Shown: positions 34,181-45,518 of the stretch, one piece after another
Layout: each line of letters opens with the position of its first letter
Position numbering within the stretch: the first letter of the stretch is position 1
Assembly: GCF_002243345.2 (NCBI RefSeq)
Contig: NZ_CP022655.2
Span: 1,614,501 to 1,678,500 of the forward strand
Direction: 5' to 3'
Length of the DNA: 64,000 bases
DNA from: Paenibacillus sp. RUD330
Lineage (GTDB): Bacteria > Bacillota > Bacilli > Paenibacillales > Paenibacillaceae
Program-made: the position numbers and the translations under genes
Notes under the pieces: model-generated
What the model saw: the letters and a program-made list of their open reading frames with translations, nothing else
Told to the model about the DNA's origin: nothing
Databases searched by the model: none

Positions 34181-35932
34181 ATGATGGTTATGCAGGGCGA
34201 GGCTCTGAAATCCAAGGAAGAAATCATGGAAAAAATGAGGAAGCCGGAAGTGATCAGCGGCTCCGAAATTCTTCTCCGCAGCCTGGTGCTCGAGGGCGTG
34301 GAATGTGTATTCGGTTATCCCGGCGGCGCGGTATTGTATATCTACGACGCCATGCACGGGTTCTCGGATTTCCACCATGTGCTCACTCGGCACGAGCAGG
34401 GAGCGATCCATGCGGCCGACGGTTATGCGAGGGCATCCGGCAAGGTTGGGGTGTGCATCGCGACATCGGGACCGGGGGCGACGAACCTCGTCACCGGCAT
34501 CGCGACAGCTTACATGGACAGCGTGCCGCTCGTCGTCATCACGGGCAACGTAGCGACCAATCTCATCGGCACGGACGCTTTCCAGGAAGCGGACATAACG
34601 GGAATCACGATGCCGATCACGAAGCACAGCTTCCTGGTGCGGACGGCCGAAGAGCTGCCGCGTGTCATTCACGAAGCGTTCCACATCGCGAACACGGGCC
34701 GCAAAGGGCCGGTGTTGATCGACATCCCGAAGGATGTGTCGGCAGCGATGACCATGTTCGAGCCGGCTAGCGGCGAGGTCAGCCTGAGAGGCTACAACCC
34801 CAACACGACGCCTCGCAAGCCTCAGCTCGACAAGCTGGCGAAGGCGATCAGCGAAGCGGAGCGTCCGCTCATTCTGGCAGGCGGCGGAGTGGTTTATTCC
34901 GGAGGGCATGAAGAGCTGCTGGAATTCGTCGCGAAGACCGGCATCCCGGTCACGACGACGCTCCTGGGCCTCGGCGGATTCCCGAGCGGCAACGACCTGT
35001 GGGTCGGCATGCCGGGCATGCACGGAGCCTATGCTTCCAACAAGGCCATACAGGAAAGCGATCTGCTCATCAATATCGGCGCGCGCTTCGATGACCGGGT
35101 GACGATGAAGCTGGACGGCTTTGCGCCGAAGGCCAAAATCGTCCACATCGACATCGACCCGGCCGAGATCGGCAAAAACGTGCCGACCGACATTCCGATT
35201 GTCGGCGATGTCAAAATCACGCTTGGCCTGCTCAACGCTGAAGTGGGCTACGCCGCCAAGGCGGATGCCTGGAGAGCTCAGATCCAAGCTTGGAAAACGG
35301 AGCAGCCGCTCCGCTACCAGGACTCCGACGTCGAGCTCAAGCCGCAATGGGTCATCAGCATGATCCACGATACGACGAACGGCGACGCGATCGTGACGAC
35401 CGACGTCGGCCAGCATCAAATGTGGGCAGCGCAGTATTATCGTTTCAACAAGCCTCGTTCCTGGGTCACCTCGGGGGGTCTCGGCACGATGGGCTTCGGA
35501 TTCCCTTCCGCGATCGGCGCCCAGATGGCCAATCCCGACCGTGTGGTCGTCAGCATCAACGGAGACGGCGGCATGCAGATGTGCGCGCAGGAGCTCGCGA
35601 TCTGCGCCATCAACAACATTCCGGTCAAGGTCGCCATCATCAACAATCAGGTGCTTGGAATGGTCCGCCAGTGGCAAGAGATTCTCTACGACAACCGGTA
35701 CAGCCATATCGACCTCGCCGGCAGCCCGGACTTCGTCAAGCTGGCCGATGCATACGGAGTCAAAGGCTTCAGGGCTTCCAGCAAGGAAGAAGCCGAAGCG
35801 GCCTGGAAAGAAGCGCTCGCGCATCCCGGTCCCGCAGTCGTGGAATTCGTTGTCCGCAAGCATGAGAATGTATTCCCGATGGTAACCCAGGGCAACACCA
35901 TTGACGTCATGCTCATGGGGGATGAAGAATGA
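34181..35932 (+). CDS. ilvB: Acetolactate synthase large (catalytic) subunit
   Basis: 583 residues. It condenses two pyruvates to acetolactate, or pyruvate and 2-oxobutyrate to acetohydroxybutyrate, using TPP, FAD and Mg2+. The catalytic Glu is in [20 protein letters not shown], and the TPP/Mg motif is [15 protein letters not shown] ... IINNQVLG. The length is that of the anabolic enzyme. GGGAGG precedes the ATG. The stop overlaps the ilvN start (ATGA), so the subunits are translationally coupled. Controlled by the T-box leader. Confidence 0.97.
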   Translation: MMVMQGEALKSKEEIMEKMRKPEVISGSEILLRSLVLEGVECVFGYPGGAVLYIYDAMHGFSDFHHVLTRHEQGAIHAADGYARASGKVGVCIATSGPGATNLVTGIATAYMDSVPLVVITGNVATNLIGTDAFQEADITGITMPITKHSFLVRTAEELPRVIHEAFHIANTGRKGPVLIDIPKDVSAAMTMFEPASGEVSLRGYNPNTTPRKPQLDKLAKAISEAERPLILAGGGVVYSGGHEELLEFVAKTGIPVTTTLLGLGGFPSGNDLWVGMPGMHGAYASNKAIQESDLLINIGARFDDRVTMKLDGFAPKAKIVHIDIDPAEIGKNVPTDIPIVGDVKITLGLLNAEVGYAAKADAWRAQIQAWKTEQPLRYQDSDVELKPQWVISMIHDTTNGDAIVTTDVGQHQMWAAQYYRFNKPRSWVTSGGLGTMGFGFPSAIGAQMANPDRVVVSINGDGGMQMCAQELAICAINNIPVKVAIINNQVLGMVRQWQEILYDNRYSHIDLAGSPDFVKLADAYGVKGFRASSKEEAEAAWKEALAHPGPAVVEFVVRKHENVFPMVTQGNTIDVMLMGDEE

Positions 35933-36420
35933 ACCGCAAATACACCATCGCCGTACTCGTCAACAACCAGCCTGGAGTCCTGCAGCGCGTATCCGGATTG
36001 TTCGGACGCCGCGGCTTCAATATCGAAAGCATCACGGTCGGCGCAAGCGAAGAGCCGGGATTGTCCCGCATGGTCATCGTCACCGGCGGCGACGACAAGC
36101 TGCTCGAGCAGGTATCCAAGCAGCTCTACAAGCTGATCGACGTCATCAAGGTCATCGATGTGAGCGCCAATCCGATGGTGGAGCGTGAGCTTGCCTTGAT
36201 CAAGGTGACCGCCGAGCCGTCCGCGAGACCGGAGATTCTCGGAGTGGTCGAGACGTTCCGCGCCGCCGTCGTCGATATCGGACCGAGCACCCTCATCGTT
36301 CAAGCCGTCGGAGGCCCCGACAAGATCGACGCGATGATCGAGCTGCTGCGTCCTTACGGCATCCGAGAGCTCAGCCGCACCGGCGTAACCGCAATGAATC
36401 GCGGAGCTGTCCGATCATAG
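35929..36420 (+). CDS. ilvN: Acetolactate synthase small (regulatory) subunit
   Basis: 163 residues. The N-terminal ACT domain ([25 protein letters not shown], residues 4-75) binds valine in the family and gives feedback inhibition. The C-terminal ALS_ss_C domain ([17 protein letters not shown]-like) is complete. It overlaps ilvB by four bases. Named ilvH in Bacillus. Confidence 0.96.
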   Translation: MNRKYTIAVLVNNQPGVLQRVSGLFGRRGFNIESITVGASEEPGLSRMVIVTGGDDKLLEQVSKQLYKLIDVIKVIDVSANPMVERELALIKVTAEPSARPEILGVVETFRAAVVDIGPSTLIVQAVGGPDKIDAMIELLRPYGIRELSRTGVTAMNRGAVRS

Positions 36421-36430
36421 TTTGAATTTT

Positions 36431-36458
36431 TTGATAAGTTCGACAATGCACCTATAAT
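36431..36458 (+). promoter_or_regulatory. Internal promoter before ilvC
   Basis: TTGATA (36431-36436), 16-base spacer, TATAAT (36453-36458). It lies in the 234-base gap between ilvN and ilvC. Confidence 0.6.
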
Positions 36459-36476
36459 GCTATAACTTCTACCTAT

Positions 36477-36500
36477 AAAGCCCGCTTTGAGCGGGGGTTT
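36477..36500 (+). promoter_or_regulatory. 5' hairpin in the ilvC leader
   Basis: AAAGCCCGCT-TTG-AGCGGGGGTTT: stem CCCGCT/AGCGGG with flanking A-T pairs and only a short T-run. It would begin a few bases after the start point of the promoter above, so it could protect the 5' end or weakly attenuate. Confidence 0.45.
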
Positions 36501-36576
36501 AGGGAGATCGACGACAAAAGCATGCACTGGCTCCTGCAACAGCGAGAGTCTGGGATGCGGCATGAACCAGCTTTAG

Positions 36577-37647
<1,071 letters not shown>

Positions 37648-37805
37648 CGAACAAGCATCAGAAGCGCCTCGCCCAGCGCAGGCGCATCCATAGAATCGGA
37701 CTTGTCCGCTTCGCACAGACCGCGCGCTTCTTCCCTAAGGAAAGAGGCGCGTTCGCCGCTTCAAAGGAGTAAATCCGCATACAATCAAGAAACGGAGGTG
37801 CCGGC

Positions 37806-39350
<1,545 letters not shown>

Positions 39351-39372
39351 CTTGCTGAACGGCATACAGGCC

Positions 39373-39405
39373 AGCGCCTGCCCAATATGGGCAGGCGCTT
39401 TTTTT
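39373..39405 (+). terminator. Terminator after leuA
   Basis: AGCGCCTGCCC (39373-39383) / GGGCAGGCGCT (39389-39399), 5-base loop, seven T residues. It separates leuA from leuB. Confidence 0.95.
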
Positions 39406-39726
39406 CGCTGGGCTTCAGAAGCTTTGGTAATCAAGCCGAAAGCTGAAAACAAGCCGTGAACTGCTTGTAAAATTGGCGTGGCTGCTTTTGTCCGCCTTCA
39501 GCTTCGCGTAGACGCGCATATCCCTTCATTCGGTCCTGTCCGCCGACAGCCGCTTTGCTCCAGGATGCCTTCAAGAGGGAAGACGAGCTTCTCGGGGATG
39601 GTCCGGCTCCGCGTCCCCTTGCTGCGCCATTCTTGTCTCCAGGCGTTCCGTCTCGGCGCTTATACTTCCGATAGAGAAAATTGGAAACAAATGCCGCTGG
39701 CAAAGAGGAGAGCCCGGCGGCTGGCC

Positions 39727-39758
39727 ATACCTATAGGTTATGCCTATCAAACCGATAG
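39727..39758 (+). promoter_or_regulatory. Paired inverted repeats upstream of leuB
   Basis: ACCTATAGGT (39729-39738) is a perfect palindrome, followed by CTATC-AAACC-GATAG (39744-39758). Tandem dyads of this size upstream of a metabolic gene suggest an operator, for example of a LysR-type regulator. No regulator gene is adjacent. The rest of the 39406-39848 gap shows no gene. Confidence 0.35.
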
Positions 39759-39800
39759 CTATCATATCTTGGAGCCTACTAGCGCGATGTGGTACAACTG

Positions 39801-39817
39801 TTGATAGTGATTATCAA
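39801..39817 (+). promoter_or_regulatory. Fur-box candidate upstream of leuB
   Basis: TTGATAGTGATTATCAA: the core TGATAGT-G-ATTATCA (39802-39816) differs from the Bacillus Fur consensus TGATAATNATTATCA at one position. It lies 32 bases before the leuB start, where a bound repressor would block transcription or elongation. Confidence 0.55.
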
Positions 39818-39848
39818 TTGTTGATAAGAAGACGGGAGCGTGCCCATA

Positions 39849-40925
39849 ATGGCAGAAACAAAGAAAATCGCGGTGATCGCGGGCGACGGAATCGGACCGG
39901 AAGTCGTCGGCGAAGCCATCAAGGTGATCAAGAAAGTCGAAGAGCTGTACGAATACCGCTTTGAATTCGAGCATGGCCTGTTCGGCGGAATCGCTATCGA
40001 CGAGAAAGGAACTCCGCTTCCTCAGGAAACGCTGGAAATGTGCCAAAAGGCGGATGCCGTCCTGCTCGGCGCGGTAGGCGGACCGAAATGGGACAACAAT
40101 TCCAAGGAGCTCCGTCCTGAAACCGGACTTCTGGGCATCCGCAAGGCGCTCGGGCTCTTCTCCAACATCCGCCCGGCGACCGTGTTCGACTGCCTAAAGG
40201 ATGCCTCGACCTTGAAGCCGGAAGTGCTGGAGGGCACCGACCTGATCGTCGTGCGCGAGCTGACGGGCGGCATCTACTTCGGCGAGAAGTTCCGCCGCGA
40301 AGGAGAGCACGGCCAAGAGGCGGTCGACACCTGCGTGTACAACGTGCAGGAGGTGGAGCGCATCGTGCGCCAGGCGTTCGATATCGCCATGACGCGCGGC
40401 AAGCGGCTCGCTTCCGTCGACAAAGCCAACGTGCTGGAGACTTCCCGCCTCTGGCGCGAGGTCGTGAACCGGATCGCGCCGGAGTATCCGGAGGTGGAGC
40501 TCGAGCATGTGCTCGTCGACAACTGCGCCATGCAGCTGCTTCGCCGTCCGTCGAGCTTCGACGTCATCGTGACGGAGAACATGTTCGGCGATATCCTGAG
40601 CGACGAGGCCGCCATGCTGACGGGCTCCATCGGCATGCTGAGCTCCGCCTCCCTCGGCGAAGGCAGCTTCGGCCTGTACGAGCCGGTCCACGGCTCGGCG
40701 CCCGATATTGCCGGACAAGGCATCTCGAACCCGATCGCGACCATTCTGTCCGTCGCGCTCATGTTCCGCCTGACATTCGGTTATGCGGACGCGGCGCAGG
40801 CGATCGAGGACGCTGTCAAGGAAGTTCTCGACGCCGGCCACCGCACAGGCGATATCGCTGTGGACAAATCCAAGGCGATCGGAACGGAAGAGATGGGACG
40901 CCTTATTGTAGAAGCGCTCCGCTGA
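39849..40925 (+). CDS. leuB: 3-isopropylmalate dehydrogenase
   Basis: 358 residues. It oxidatively decarboxylates 3-isopropylmalate with NAD+ in leucine synthesis. Motifs: [15 protein letters not shown], the substrate-binding [24 protein letters not shown] and [24 protein letters not shown] at 39849 is preferred, with GGGAG 10 bases upstream; GTG at 39840 is too close to that site. Unlike in Bacillus subtilis, it is cut off from leuA by a terminator and a 440-base control region, and leuCD does not follow. Confidence 0.96.
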   Translation: MAETKKIAVIAGDGIGPEVVGEAIKVIKKVEELYEYRFEFEHGLFGGIAIDEKGTPLPQETLEMCQKADAVLLGAVGGPKWDNNSKELRPETGLLGIRKALGLFSNIRPATVFDCLKDASTLKPEVLEGTDLIVVRELTGGIYFGEKFRREGEHGQEAVDTCVYNVQEVERIVRQAFDIAMTRGKRLASVDKANVLETSRLWREVVNRIAPEYPEVELEHVLVDNCAMQLLRRPSSFDVIVTENMFGDILSDEAAMLTGSIGMLSSASLGEGSFGLYEPVHGSAPDIAGQGISNPIATILSVALMFRLTFGYADAAQAIEDAVKEVLDAGHRTGDIAVDKSKAIGTEEMGRLIVEALR

Positions 40926-41036
40926 TCGCGCCTTCCAGAATGGAAGCAAAGTTCTCGAATACGCCTTGCAGGATAGAGCCGGGAATCGTGGATTCCAGCT
41001 TGCCATTTCCATCAAATCCTCATCATTTCAACGATT

Positions 41037-41065
41037 TTGACTCCGTTTGGATGGAATGATATCAT
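41037..41065 (+). promoter_or_regulatory. Promoter of the peroxiredoxin gene
   Basis: TTGACT (41037-41042), 17-base spacer, TATCAT (41060-41065); both 5 of 6. No PerR box was recognised. Confidence 0.65.
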
Positions 41066-41122
41066 CTTCTTTGAACAGGACAAGAAACTGCACGCTTCAC
41101 GCGTCGAGGAGGAAATAGACCT

Positions 41123-41671
41123 ATGGCAGAACGTTTGGTTGGCCGCCCGGCTCCCGATTTCACGATGGAGACCGTCGACGGCCAAGGACAGCAATTCGGC
41201 AAGGTATCCCTTTCCGATTACCGCGGCAAATGGCTGGTGTTCTTCTTCTATCCGCTTGATTTCACTTTCGTATGCCCGACAGAAATCACTGCGCTGAGCG
41301 ATGCGGCCTCCGAATTCACGAAGCTGAACACCGAGATTCTCGGCGTATCCATCGACAGCATCCACAGCCACAAGGCTTGGATCAACACGCCTAAGAACGA
41401 CAACGGCTTGGGCAAGCTGAACTTCCCGCTTGCCGCCGACATCACGAAGCAGGTATCCCGCGACTACGGCGTCCTGATCGAAGAAGAAGGCATTGCCCTG
41501 CGCGGTCTCTTCATCATCGATCCGGAAGGCGAGCTGAAATACCAAGTCGTCAACCACAACGACGTAGGCCGCAGCGTAGAAGAAACGCTCCGCGTCCTTC
41601 AAGCGCTCCAATCCGGCGGACTCTGCCCGATGAACTGGAAGCCGGGCGACAAGAACCTCGTCACGAACTGA
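41123..41671 (+). CDS. Peroxiredoxin, typical 2-Cys (AhpC/TSA family)
   Basis: 182 residues. The peroxidatic Cys is in [15 protein letters not shown] and the resolving Cys in the C-terminal [12 protein letters not shown], so the enzyme is a complete typical 2-Cys peroxiredoxin. It reduces hydrogen peroxide and organic peroxides, with thioredoxin as probable electron donor since no ahpF is adjacent. Closest in type to Bacillus YkuU. Monocistronic between its promoter and terminator. Confidence 0.95.
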   Translation: MAERLVGRPAPDFTMETVDGQGQQFGKVSLSDYRGKWLVFFFYPLDFTFVCPTEITALSDAASEFTKLNTEILGVSIDSIHSHKAWINTPKNDNGLGKLNFPLAADITKQVSRDYGVLIEEEGIALRGLFIIDPEGELKYQVVNHNDVGRSVEETLRVLQALQSGGLCPMNWKPGDKNLVTN

Positions 41672-41686
41672 TCCTCACCAGCAGAC

Positions 41687-41714
41687 AAGCCAGGGCATCC
41701 GCCCTGGCTTTTTT
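41687..41714 (+). terminator. Terminator of the peroxiredoxin gene
   Basis: AAGCCAGGGC (41687-41696) / GCCCTGGCTT (41701-41710), ATCC loop, six T residues. Confidence 0.95.
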
Positions 41715-41876
41715 GTCCGTGGTGTCGACCCGCCCCGTTCATTCGACCGCTCCCATCTGGGTTAATCTGGATATCGGGCCCGTATTTGAGTATAGTTGAA
41801 GATAGGACAGATCATCCGATCAGACCCTTTCAACGTCATTCTATATATACCTTGTACTCAGAAGGAGGCGGGCAGC

Positions 41877-42329
41877 TTGCATTCAGAACCGGCCGAACCG
41901 ACCGGCGCTTATTCCGCTCGGCATGCGGATGGCGCCGAGGCGATCCGAAGCGGCTTGGAGCGCGTCAGGGAAATGCTGGCCAAGACCGAGCAATTGATGG
42001 GAGCGGCAGATGAAAGAACCCGCCGCGTGGAGCAATTGACCCAAAGGGCCTCGGAGCTGCTTGGAGCGTTGAGAGAGGGAGCCGAGGCGATGAAGGCGGC
42101 TGAAAAGGCCGCTGCGGAAGAAACGGCCAAAAGAACGGAAGGCGGAGCGGACAAGCCGGCCAGGGGCACGGCTCCGGCAAGAGTCGGGCTGGACGAAGCG
42201 GCAGGAATCGAAGAGCTCGTACGGGCCATTACGGGGGAAATCCGCGAGCTCCAACGGGAACGGCTGCCTTTTTTGAGCGAGGCTGCGTCCGGCGGCCGTC
42301 AGGCGGTTAAAGATAACCAATACGAATGA
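41877..42329 (+). CDS. Coiled-coil protein, hypothetical
   Basis: 150 residues from a TTG start at 41877, chosen because GAAGGAGG (41861-41868) lies 8 bases before it; the longer reading from 41796 has no site and crosses the likely promoter region. The protein is Glu/Ala/Arg-rich with heptad-like segments (AIRSGLERVREMLAKTEQLM, RVEQLTQRASELLGAL) and a C-terminal helix. No Cys, no membrane segment. Function unknown. It overlaps or abuts the next small gene. Confidence 0.6.
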   Translation: MHSEPAEPTGAYSARHADGAEAIRSGLERVREMLAKTEQLMGAADERTRRVEQLTQRASELLGALREGAEAMKAAEKAAAEETAKRTEGGADKPARGTAPARVGLDEAAGIEELVRAITGEIRELQRERLPFLSEAASGGRQAVKDNQYE

Positions 42330-42352
42330 TTGGACAGGGAGGAATGACTGTC

Positions 42353-42568
42353 ATGACGGACTACAACCGGGAAAAACCCGAGCCGGAGATCGCCCCTCCA
42401 GCCTCGCCTGAAGTCGAACCGCCAAAGGAGCCGGAAATTCGGCCCGAACCTTCCGTTCCGGAGATTCAACCCGGCACTCAGCCGGTTCCGGAGATTCCGG
42501 ATCTGCCGTCCGAACCGGGACCGCTTCCGGATTCTCCGGGGGAAGTCCCGCCGCCGGGTCCGCTTTGA
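42353..42568 (+). CDS. Small Pro/Glu-rich acidic protein, hypothetical
   Basis: 71 residues, almost entirely Pro, Glu, Ser and Ile in PEI/PEP-type units, expected to be disordered. AGGGAGG (42336-42342) is 10 bases before ATG 42353 and only 1 base before ATG 42344, so 42353 is chosen. It follows the coiled-coil gene by 23 bases and may be co-expressed with it. No family recognised; a spacer or wall-associated role is only a guess. Confidence 0.5.
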   Translation: MTDYNREKPEPEIAPPASPEVEPPKEPEIRPEPSVPEIQPGTQPVPEIPDLPSEPGPLPDSPGEVPPPGPL

Positions 42569-42707
42569 GCGGAAACAGCGCAAAGGATCATTAGCGGGGA
42601 ACGCAGGAATGATGCGGTGCCGCATCGAATACAATTTCCATACCTGTTGCGAAGAAACCGAAGCGTTGGAAGGCATAGGCCAAAGGCAGTTCAAGGAGGG
42701 AAATAAC

Positions 42708-43133
42708 ATGAGTTTCTGCTGCGGAGCAAGCATGATTGGAACAAAAGGCACGCTCAGGCATTACCGGACTCACATCCATAACGTCCCTATTTTGTTCTGC
42801 CCGGTTTGCCATCGTGTCGATATTCATTATATGATAGAGAGCGAATATGAAATATTGGCTGAATATGCGCATGGCGACGGAGTGACGGAAGTCGACTTCC
42901 AGGATTACGTGGACCAGAAAGGAAAGTCCATCTTCGAGAACTGCGTCAACCACGATCATGAGGATCCGATGGACGTGGTGGCCAGCCAGATCGACATGGC
43001 TCTGGACCTGCTGAGCTTTTCCAAGCAGCTCGGGGACCACGCATGGGAAGAAGAGCTGAAGAAGCGGCTGGCGATTTTGAATCTTCGCCGCAACAAGCTC
43101 AAAGCCAAGCGGGCTTCCGAAGGCTTCTGCTGA
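42708..43133 (+). CDS. Zinc-ribbon-like protein, hypothetical
   Basis: 141 residues. Two Cys pairs near the N-terminus (FCCGA at residues 3-7 and FCPVCHRVDIH at about 30-40) with nearby His residues suggest a small zinc-binding domain of YgiT-like type; the remainder is acidic with a Lys/Arg-rich C-terminal helix. AAGGAGGG is 7 bases before ATG 42708, so the longer reading from 42609 is rejected. It has a strong terminator. Function unknown. Confidence 0.72.
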   Translation: MSFCCGASMIGTKGTLRHYRTHIHNVPILFCPVCHRVDIHYMIESEYEILAEYAHGDGVTEVDFQDYVDQKGKSIFENCVNHDHEDPMDVVASQIDMALDLLSFSKQLGDHAWEEELKKRLAILNLRRNKLKAKRASEGFC

Positions 43134-43146
43134 CCGATGCCATTCA

Positions 43147-43176
43147 ATGCCTCCTGGATGCAGGAGGCATTTTTTA
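43147..43176 (+). terminator. Terminator of the zinc-ribbon gene
   Basis: ATGCCTCCTG (43147-43156) / CAGGAGGCAT (43161-43170), GATG loop, T-tract. Confidence 0.95.
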
Positions 43177-43185
43177 TTTTCGTCC

Positions 43186-43214
43186 ACTCCCATTAACGGA
43201 GCGTAGCCTCCGAA
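43186..43214 (+). promoter_or_regulatory. Possible SigI-type promoter of sigI
   Basis: ACTCCC (43186-43191) and CGAA (43211-43214) resemble the SigI boxes ACCCCC and CGAA known from Bacillus. The 19-base spacer looks longer than usual, so the call is tentative. Autoregulation of sigI is known for the family. Confidence 0.3.
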
Positions 43215-43241
43215 TGATATAGACAAAGCGAGGTGCAGCCC

Positions 43242-44066
43242 TTGCTGCTGATGCTGTTCAAAAGATGGCTTGGGCTTTCAGCCAGGCGCAAAGAGGAGTC
43301 CGGACACCAGGCGGACTCGCCGAACCGGCTGATCAAGCAAGCGCAGGATGGGGACAAGGCCATCCGGGAACGGCTGATCGCCGATTACCGTCCCTTTATC
43401 CTGAAGGTCACAAGCCGATTCTGCAAGCGATATATCGATCCTTCCCGGGATGACGAGTTCAGCATTTCGCTGATCGCATTCGATGAAGCGATCAGCCAGT
43501 TCTCGCCGGAGTCCGGCCGTTCGTTCGCGGGATTCGCCGAGACAGTCATCCGCCGCCGGCTTATCGATCATGTCCGCAAGGAACAGCGGCATATCCGTTC
43601 CCTGCCTGCCGGCTCCTTCCACATGGAGGAGGAAGAGGAGACGTTTTATTCCCATGCGTTCAACAGGCAGGCGGTTATCCGCTTCAACCAGAATCAGGAC
43701 GCAGAGGAGAGGCGCCAGGAAATCATGGAATTCACGGCAGAGCTGGCCTCATACGGAATCCGATTCGCGGATCTGGCGGATACATCTCCGAAGCATGAGG
43801 ATTCCCGGATCCTCCTGCAGGGAATCGCGGCGAAGCTGGCGAAGCAGGACCGCTTGTTCAGCGTCCTGCTGGATACCCGGAGGCTGCCGGTCAAGGAGCT
43901 CACGGAACTGTCCGGCGTGTCGCGCAAGACGATCGAGCGCAACCGGAAGTATTTGATTGCCGTATCGCTGCTCGTCCACGGGCGGTATCCCTTTTTGAAG
44001 CATTATATACATATAGAAGCGCTCAAGGAGCAAATCGAGAAGAAGGCAGGAGGGACAGGGCTGTGA
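43242..44066 (+). CDS. sigI: RNA polymerase sigma factor SigI
   Basis: 274 residues from TTG 43242, which has GAGGTG 6 bases upstream; GTG 43233 lies inside that site and ATG 43251 is another option. The sigma-2 region (YRPFILKVTSRFCKRYIDPSRDDEFSIS..., residues 45-70, and AFDEAISQF, RSFAGFAETVIRRRLIDHVRKE) and the C-terminal SigI-specific HTH (ELTELSGVSRKTIERNRKYLIA) are visible. SigI controls heat-shock and cell-wall genes in bacilli and cellulosome genes in clostridia. The stop overlaps the rsgI start (GTGA), the normal sigI-rsgI arrangement. Confidence 0.95.
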   Translation: MLLMLFKRWLGLSARRKEESGHQADSPNRLIKQAQDGDKAIRERLIADYRPFILKVTSRFCKRYIDPSRDDEFSISLIAFDEAISQFSPESGRSFAGFAETVIRRRLIDHVRKEQRHIRSLPAGSFHMEEEEETFYSHAFNRQAVIRFNQNQDAEERRQEIMEFTAELASYGIRFADLADTSPKHEDSRILLQGIAAKLAKQDRLFSVLLDTRRLPVKELTELSGVSRKTIERNRKYLIAVSLLVHGRYPFLKHYIHIEALKEQIEKKAGGTGL

Positions 44067-45337
44067 GCAGCAGAGGCATCGTCATGGAGGCCAGAGGCAA
44101 CAAGCTGGTCGTGCTGACGCAAGAAGGCAGCTTCCGGAAAGTGAGGCGGCTCGGAGACGAGAGAATCGGCCAAGAGATCGTCCTTACGGCACAGCGGAAG
44201 ATGCTGAGAATGCCCAAGGCCGTCATTCCCGCCGCCGTCATTCTGATTCTGATCGCCCTGCCTGCCTTCTGGGCGGCGCGGGCCGAGGCCCATCCGGTGG
44301 TCGCTTACCTCAGCCTGGATGTGAATCCCAGCTTTGAAATCGGCGTGGACCGCGAGCTGAACGTGCGCAAGCTGGAGGCGATGAACGACGATGCCCTTCC
44401 GTTCGTGAAGGGACTTCATTACGAGGGGCTTCCTGCCGCGCAGGTCATGGAGCTTCTTGCCCGGAGACTGGCGGAATCTTCCTATCTGGGCAGCGGCGGC
44501 GGAGCGGAAGTCATACTGGCCGGAGTCAAGCTGGATGCGGGAGCGGGCAATGCGGTGGCGCTGCTGAGCCGGCAGGCCGAGCAGGCGCTGCTGAGCGCAG
44601 CCGGCTCCGCCCAAGCTGCCGGAATGCATGTCACCTCGCTGGAGTCCACCGAGGCGGTTCGGGAGGCGGCGGCGGCCAAAGGCTTGTCCACGGGCAGAAT
44701 GACGGTGTATCTGCTGGCCAAAAGCCAAGGCTACAATGTCAGTCTGGATCAATTCCGCAGCGGGGCGATTCAGGAGGTTCTCTCTTGGGACGGAGGCGTG
44801 GACGCTTTGGTCAGCGACAGCCGGAATATCGGGAGCGAAAAGCTGCAGGAGCAGCTTGAACGCGAGAAGAAGGCGGCTGCGACCTCGCTTCCAACAGGAT
44901 CTCCCGTACGAAAGACATCTCCAGCTCCTCAGGAGCGGCCTGCGGGCGCAGCTGTCCGCACGCAATCGGCCAAGCCGGCAGCGTCCCCCGAGCCGGCAGC
45001 ATCTCCCAAGCCGTCAGCGAAGGCATCCAAGCGGGATGCAGCCGGAGCAGGGGAGAGGTCGGACGCCGAACGGACTCGCGATTCAAGACAGAAGGCCGAG
45101 CATCGGCATCGGCAGAGCGGAGAGCATAAATCGTACGGCGGCGATCTGGAGCGGAAGCGCCTCGAGGCCGAAAAGCTGCTGAAGGAAAAAGCTGAAGCCG
45201 CCCGCGCAAAGCTGGATGAAAAGGCCCGCAAAGCGTGGGAGAAACGCAAAGCGGAGCTTGAGGAAGCCTTGAAGCGCAGCCATGATGAAATGGAGCGGCA
45301 TGCCGGACAGAAGCGCGGCAGCAACGAGCCGCGCTAA
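44063..45337 (+). CDS. rsgI: Anti-sigma-I factor RsgI
   Basis: 424 residues from a GTG that overlaps the sigI stop. The N-terminal RsgI domain (RGIVMEARGNKLVVLTQEGSF, residues 4-50) binds SigI in the cytosol. One membrane segment follows (about residues 53-72). Outside, a conserved region contains YLSLDVNPSFEIGVDRELNV, the hallmark of RsgI periplasmic domains, where autocleavage at Asn-Pro has been reported in related proteins. The C-terminal ~150 residues are Ala/Pro/Ser-rich and then a Lys/Glu/Arg-rich helix (EKAEAARAKLDEKARKAWEK), not a carbohydrate-binding module. Confidence 0.93.
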   Translation: MSSRGIVMEARGNKLVVLTQEGSFRKVRRLGDERIGQEIVLTAQRKMLRMPKAVIPAAVILILIALPAFWAARAEAHPVVAYLSLDVNPSFEIGVDRELNVRKLEAMNDDALPFVKGLHYEGLPAAQVMELLARRLAESSYLGSGGGAEVILAGVKLDAGAGNAVALLSRQAEQALLSAAGSAQAAGMHVTSLESTEAVREAAAAKGLSTGRMTVYLLAKSQGYNVSLDQFRSGAIQEVLSWDGGVDALVSDSRNIGSEKLQEQLEREKKAAATSLPTGSPVRKTSPAPQERPAGAAVRTQSAKPAASPEPAASPKPSAKASKRDAAGAGERSDAERTRDSRQKAEHRHRQSGEHKSYGGDLERKRLEAEKLLKEKAEAARAKLDEKARKAWEKRKAELEEALKRSHDEMERHAGQKRGSNEPR

Positions 45338-45418
45338 CCGAATTGATCCCGCTCCGGACGCCCGCTCCACGCCTATCCTGATGCTTCCGAAACTAGCAAT
45401 ATTCGACATTATTTCCGA

Positions 45419-45447
45419 TTGACACTGATATTGGCGAAACCTATGAT
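45419..45447 (+). promoter_or_regulatory. SigA promoter of the RsbT-like/histidine kinase operon
   Basis: TTGACA (45419-45424), 17-base spacer, TATGAT (45442-45447): 6 of 6 and 5 of 6. The -10 ends 2 bases before the ATG at 45450, so translation must begin further down. Confidence 0.75.
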
Positions 45448-45518
45448 AAATGTACGAATACGACGGCTTGAACACGTATCCAAGCATCCAGAATGGAACG
45501 GGGGGGCGGGACTCGTAC

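Noticed and set aside
34163-35863. 566-codon minus-strand frame antisense to ilvB
   Set aside because: Shadow of ilvB; no family features.
39801-39817. PerR box rather than Fur box
   Set aside because: PerR boxes read TTATAATNATTATAA; the G and C at the second positions from the ends fit Fur better, and the peroxiredoxin lies 1.3 kb downstream with its own promoter.
45450-45518. N-terminal extension of the RsbT-like protein from ATG 45450
   Set aside because: The -10 box of a strong promoter ends at 45447, so this ATG would be upstream of the transcription start; no ribosome binding site precedes it.
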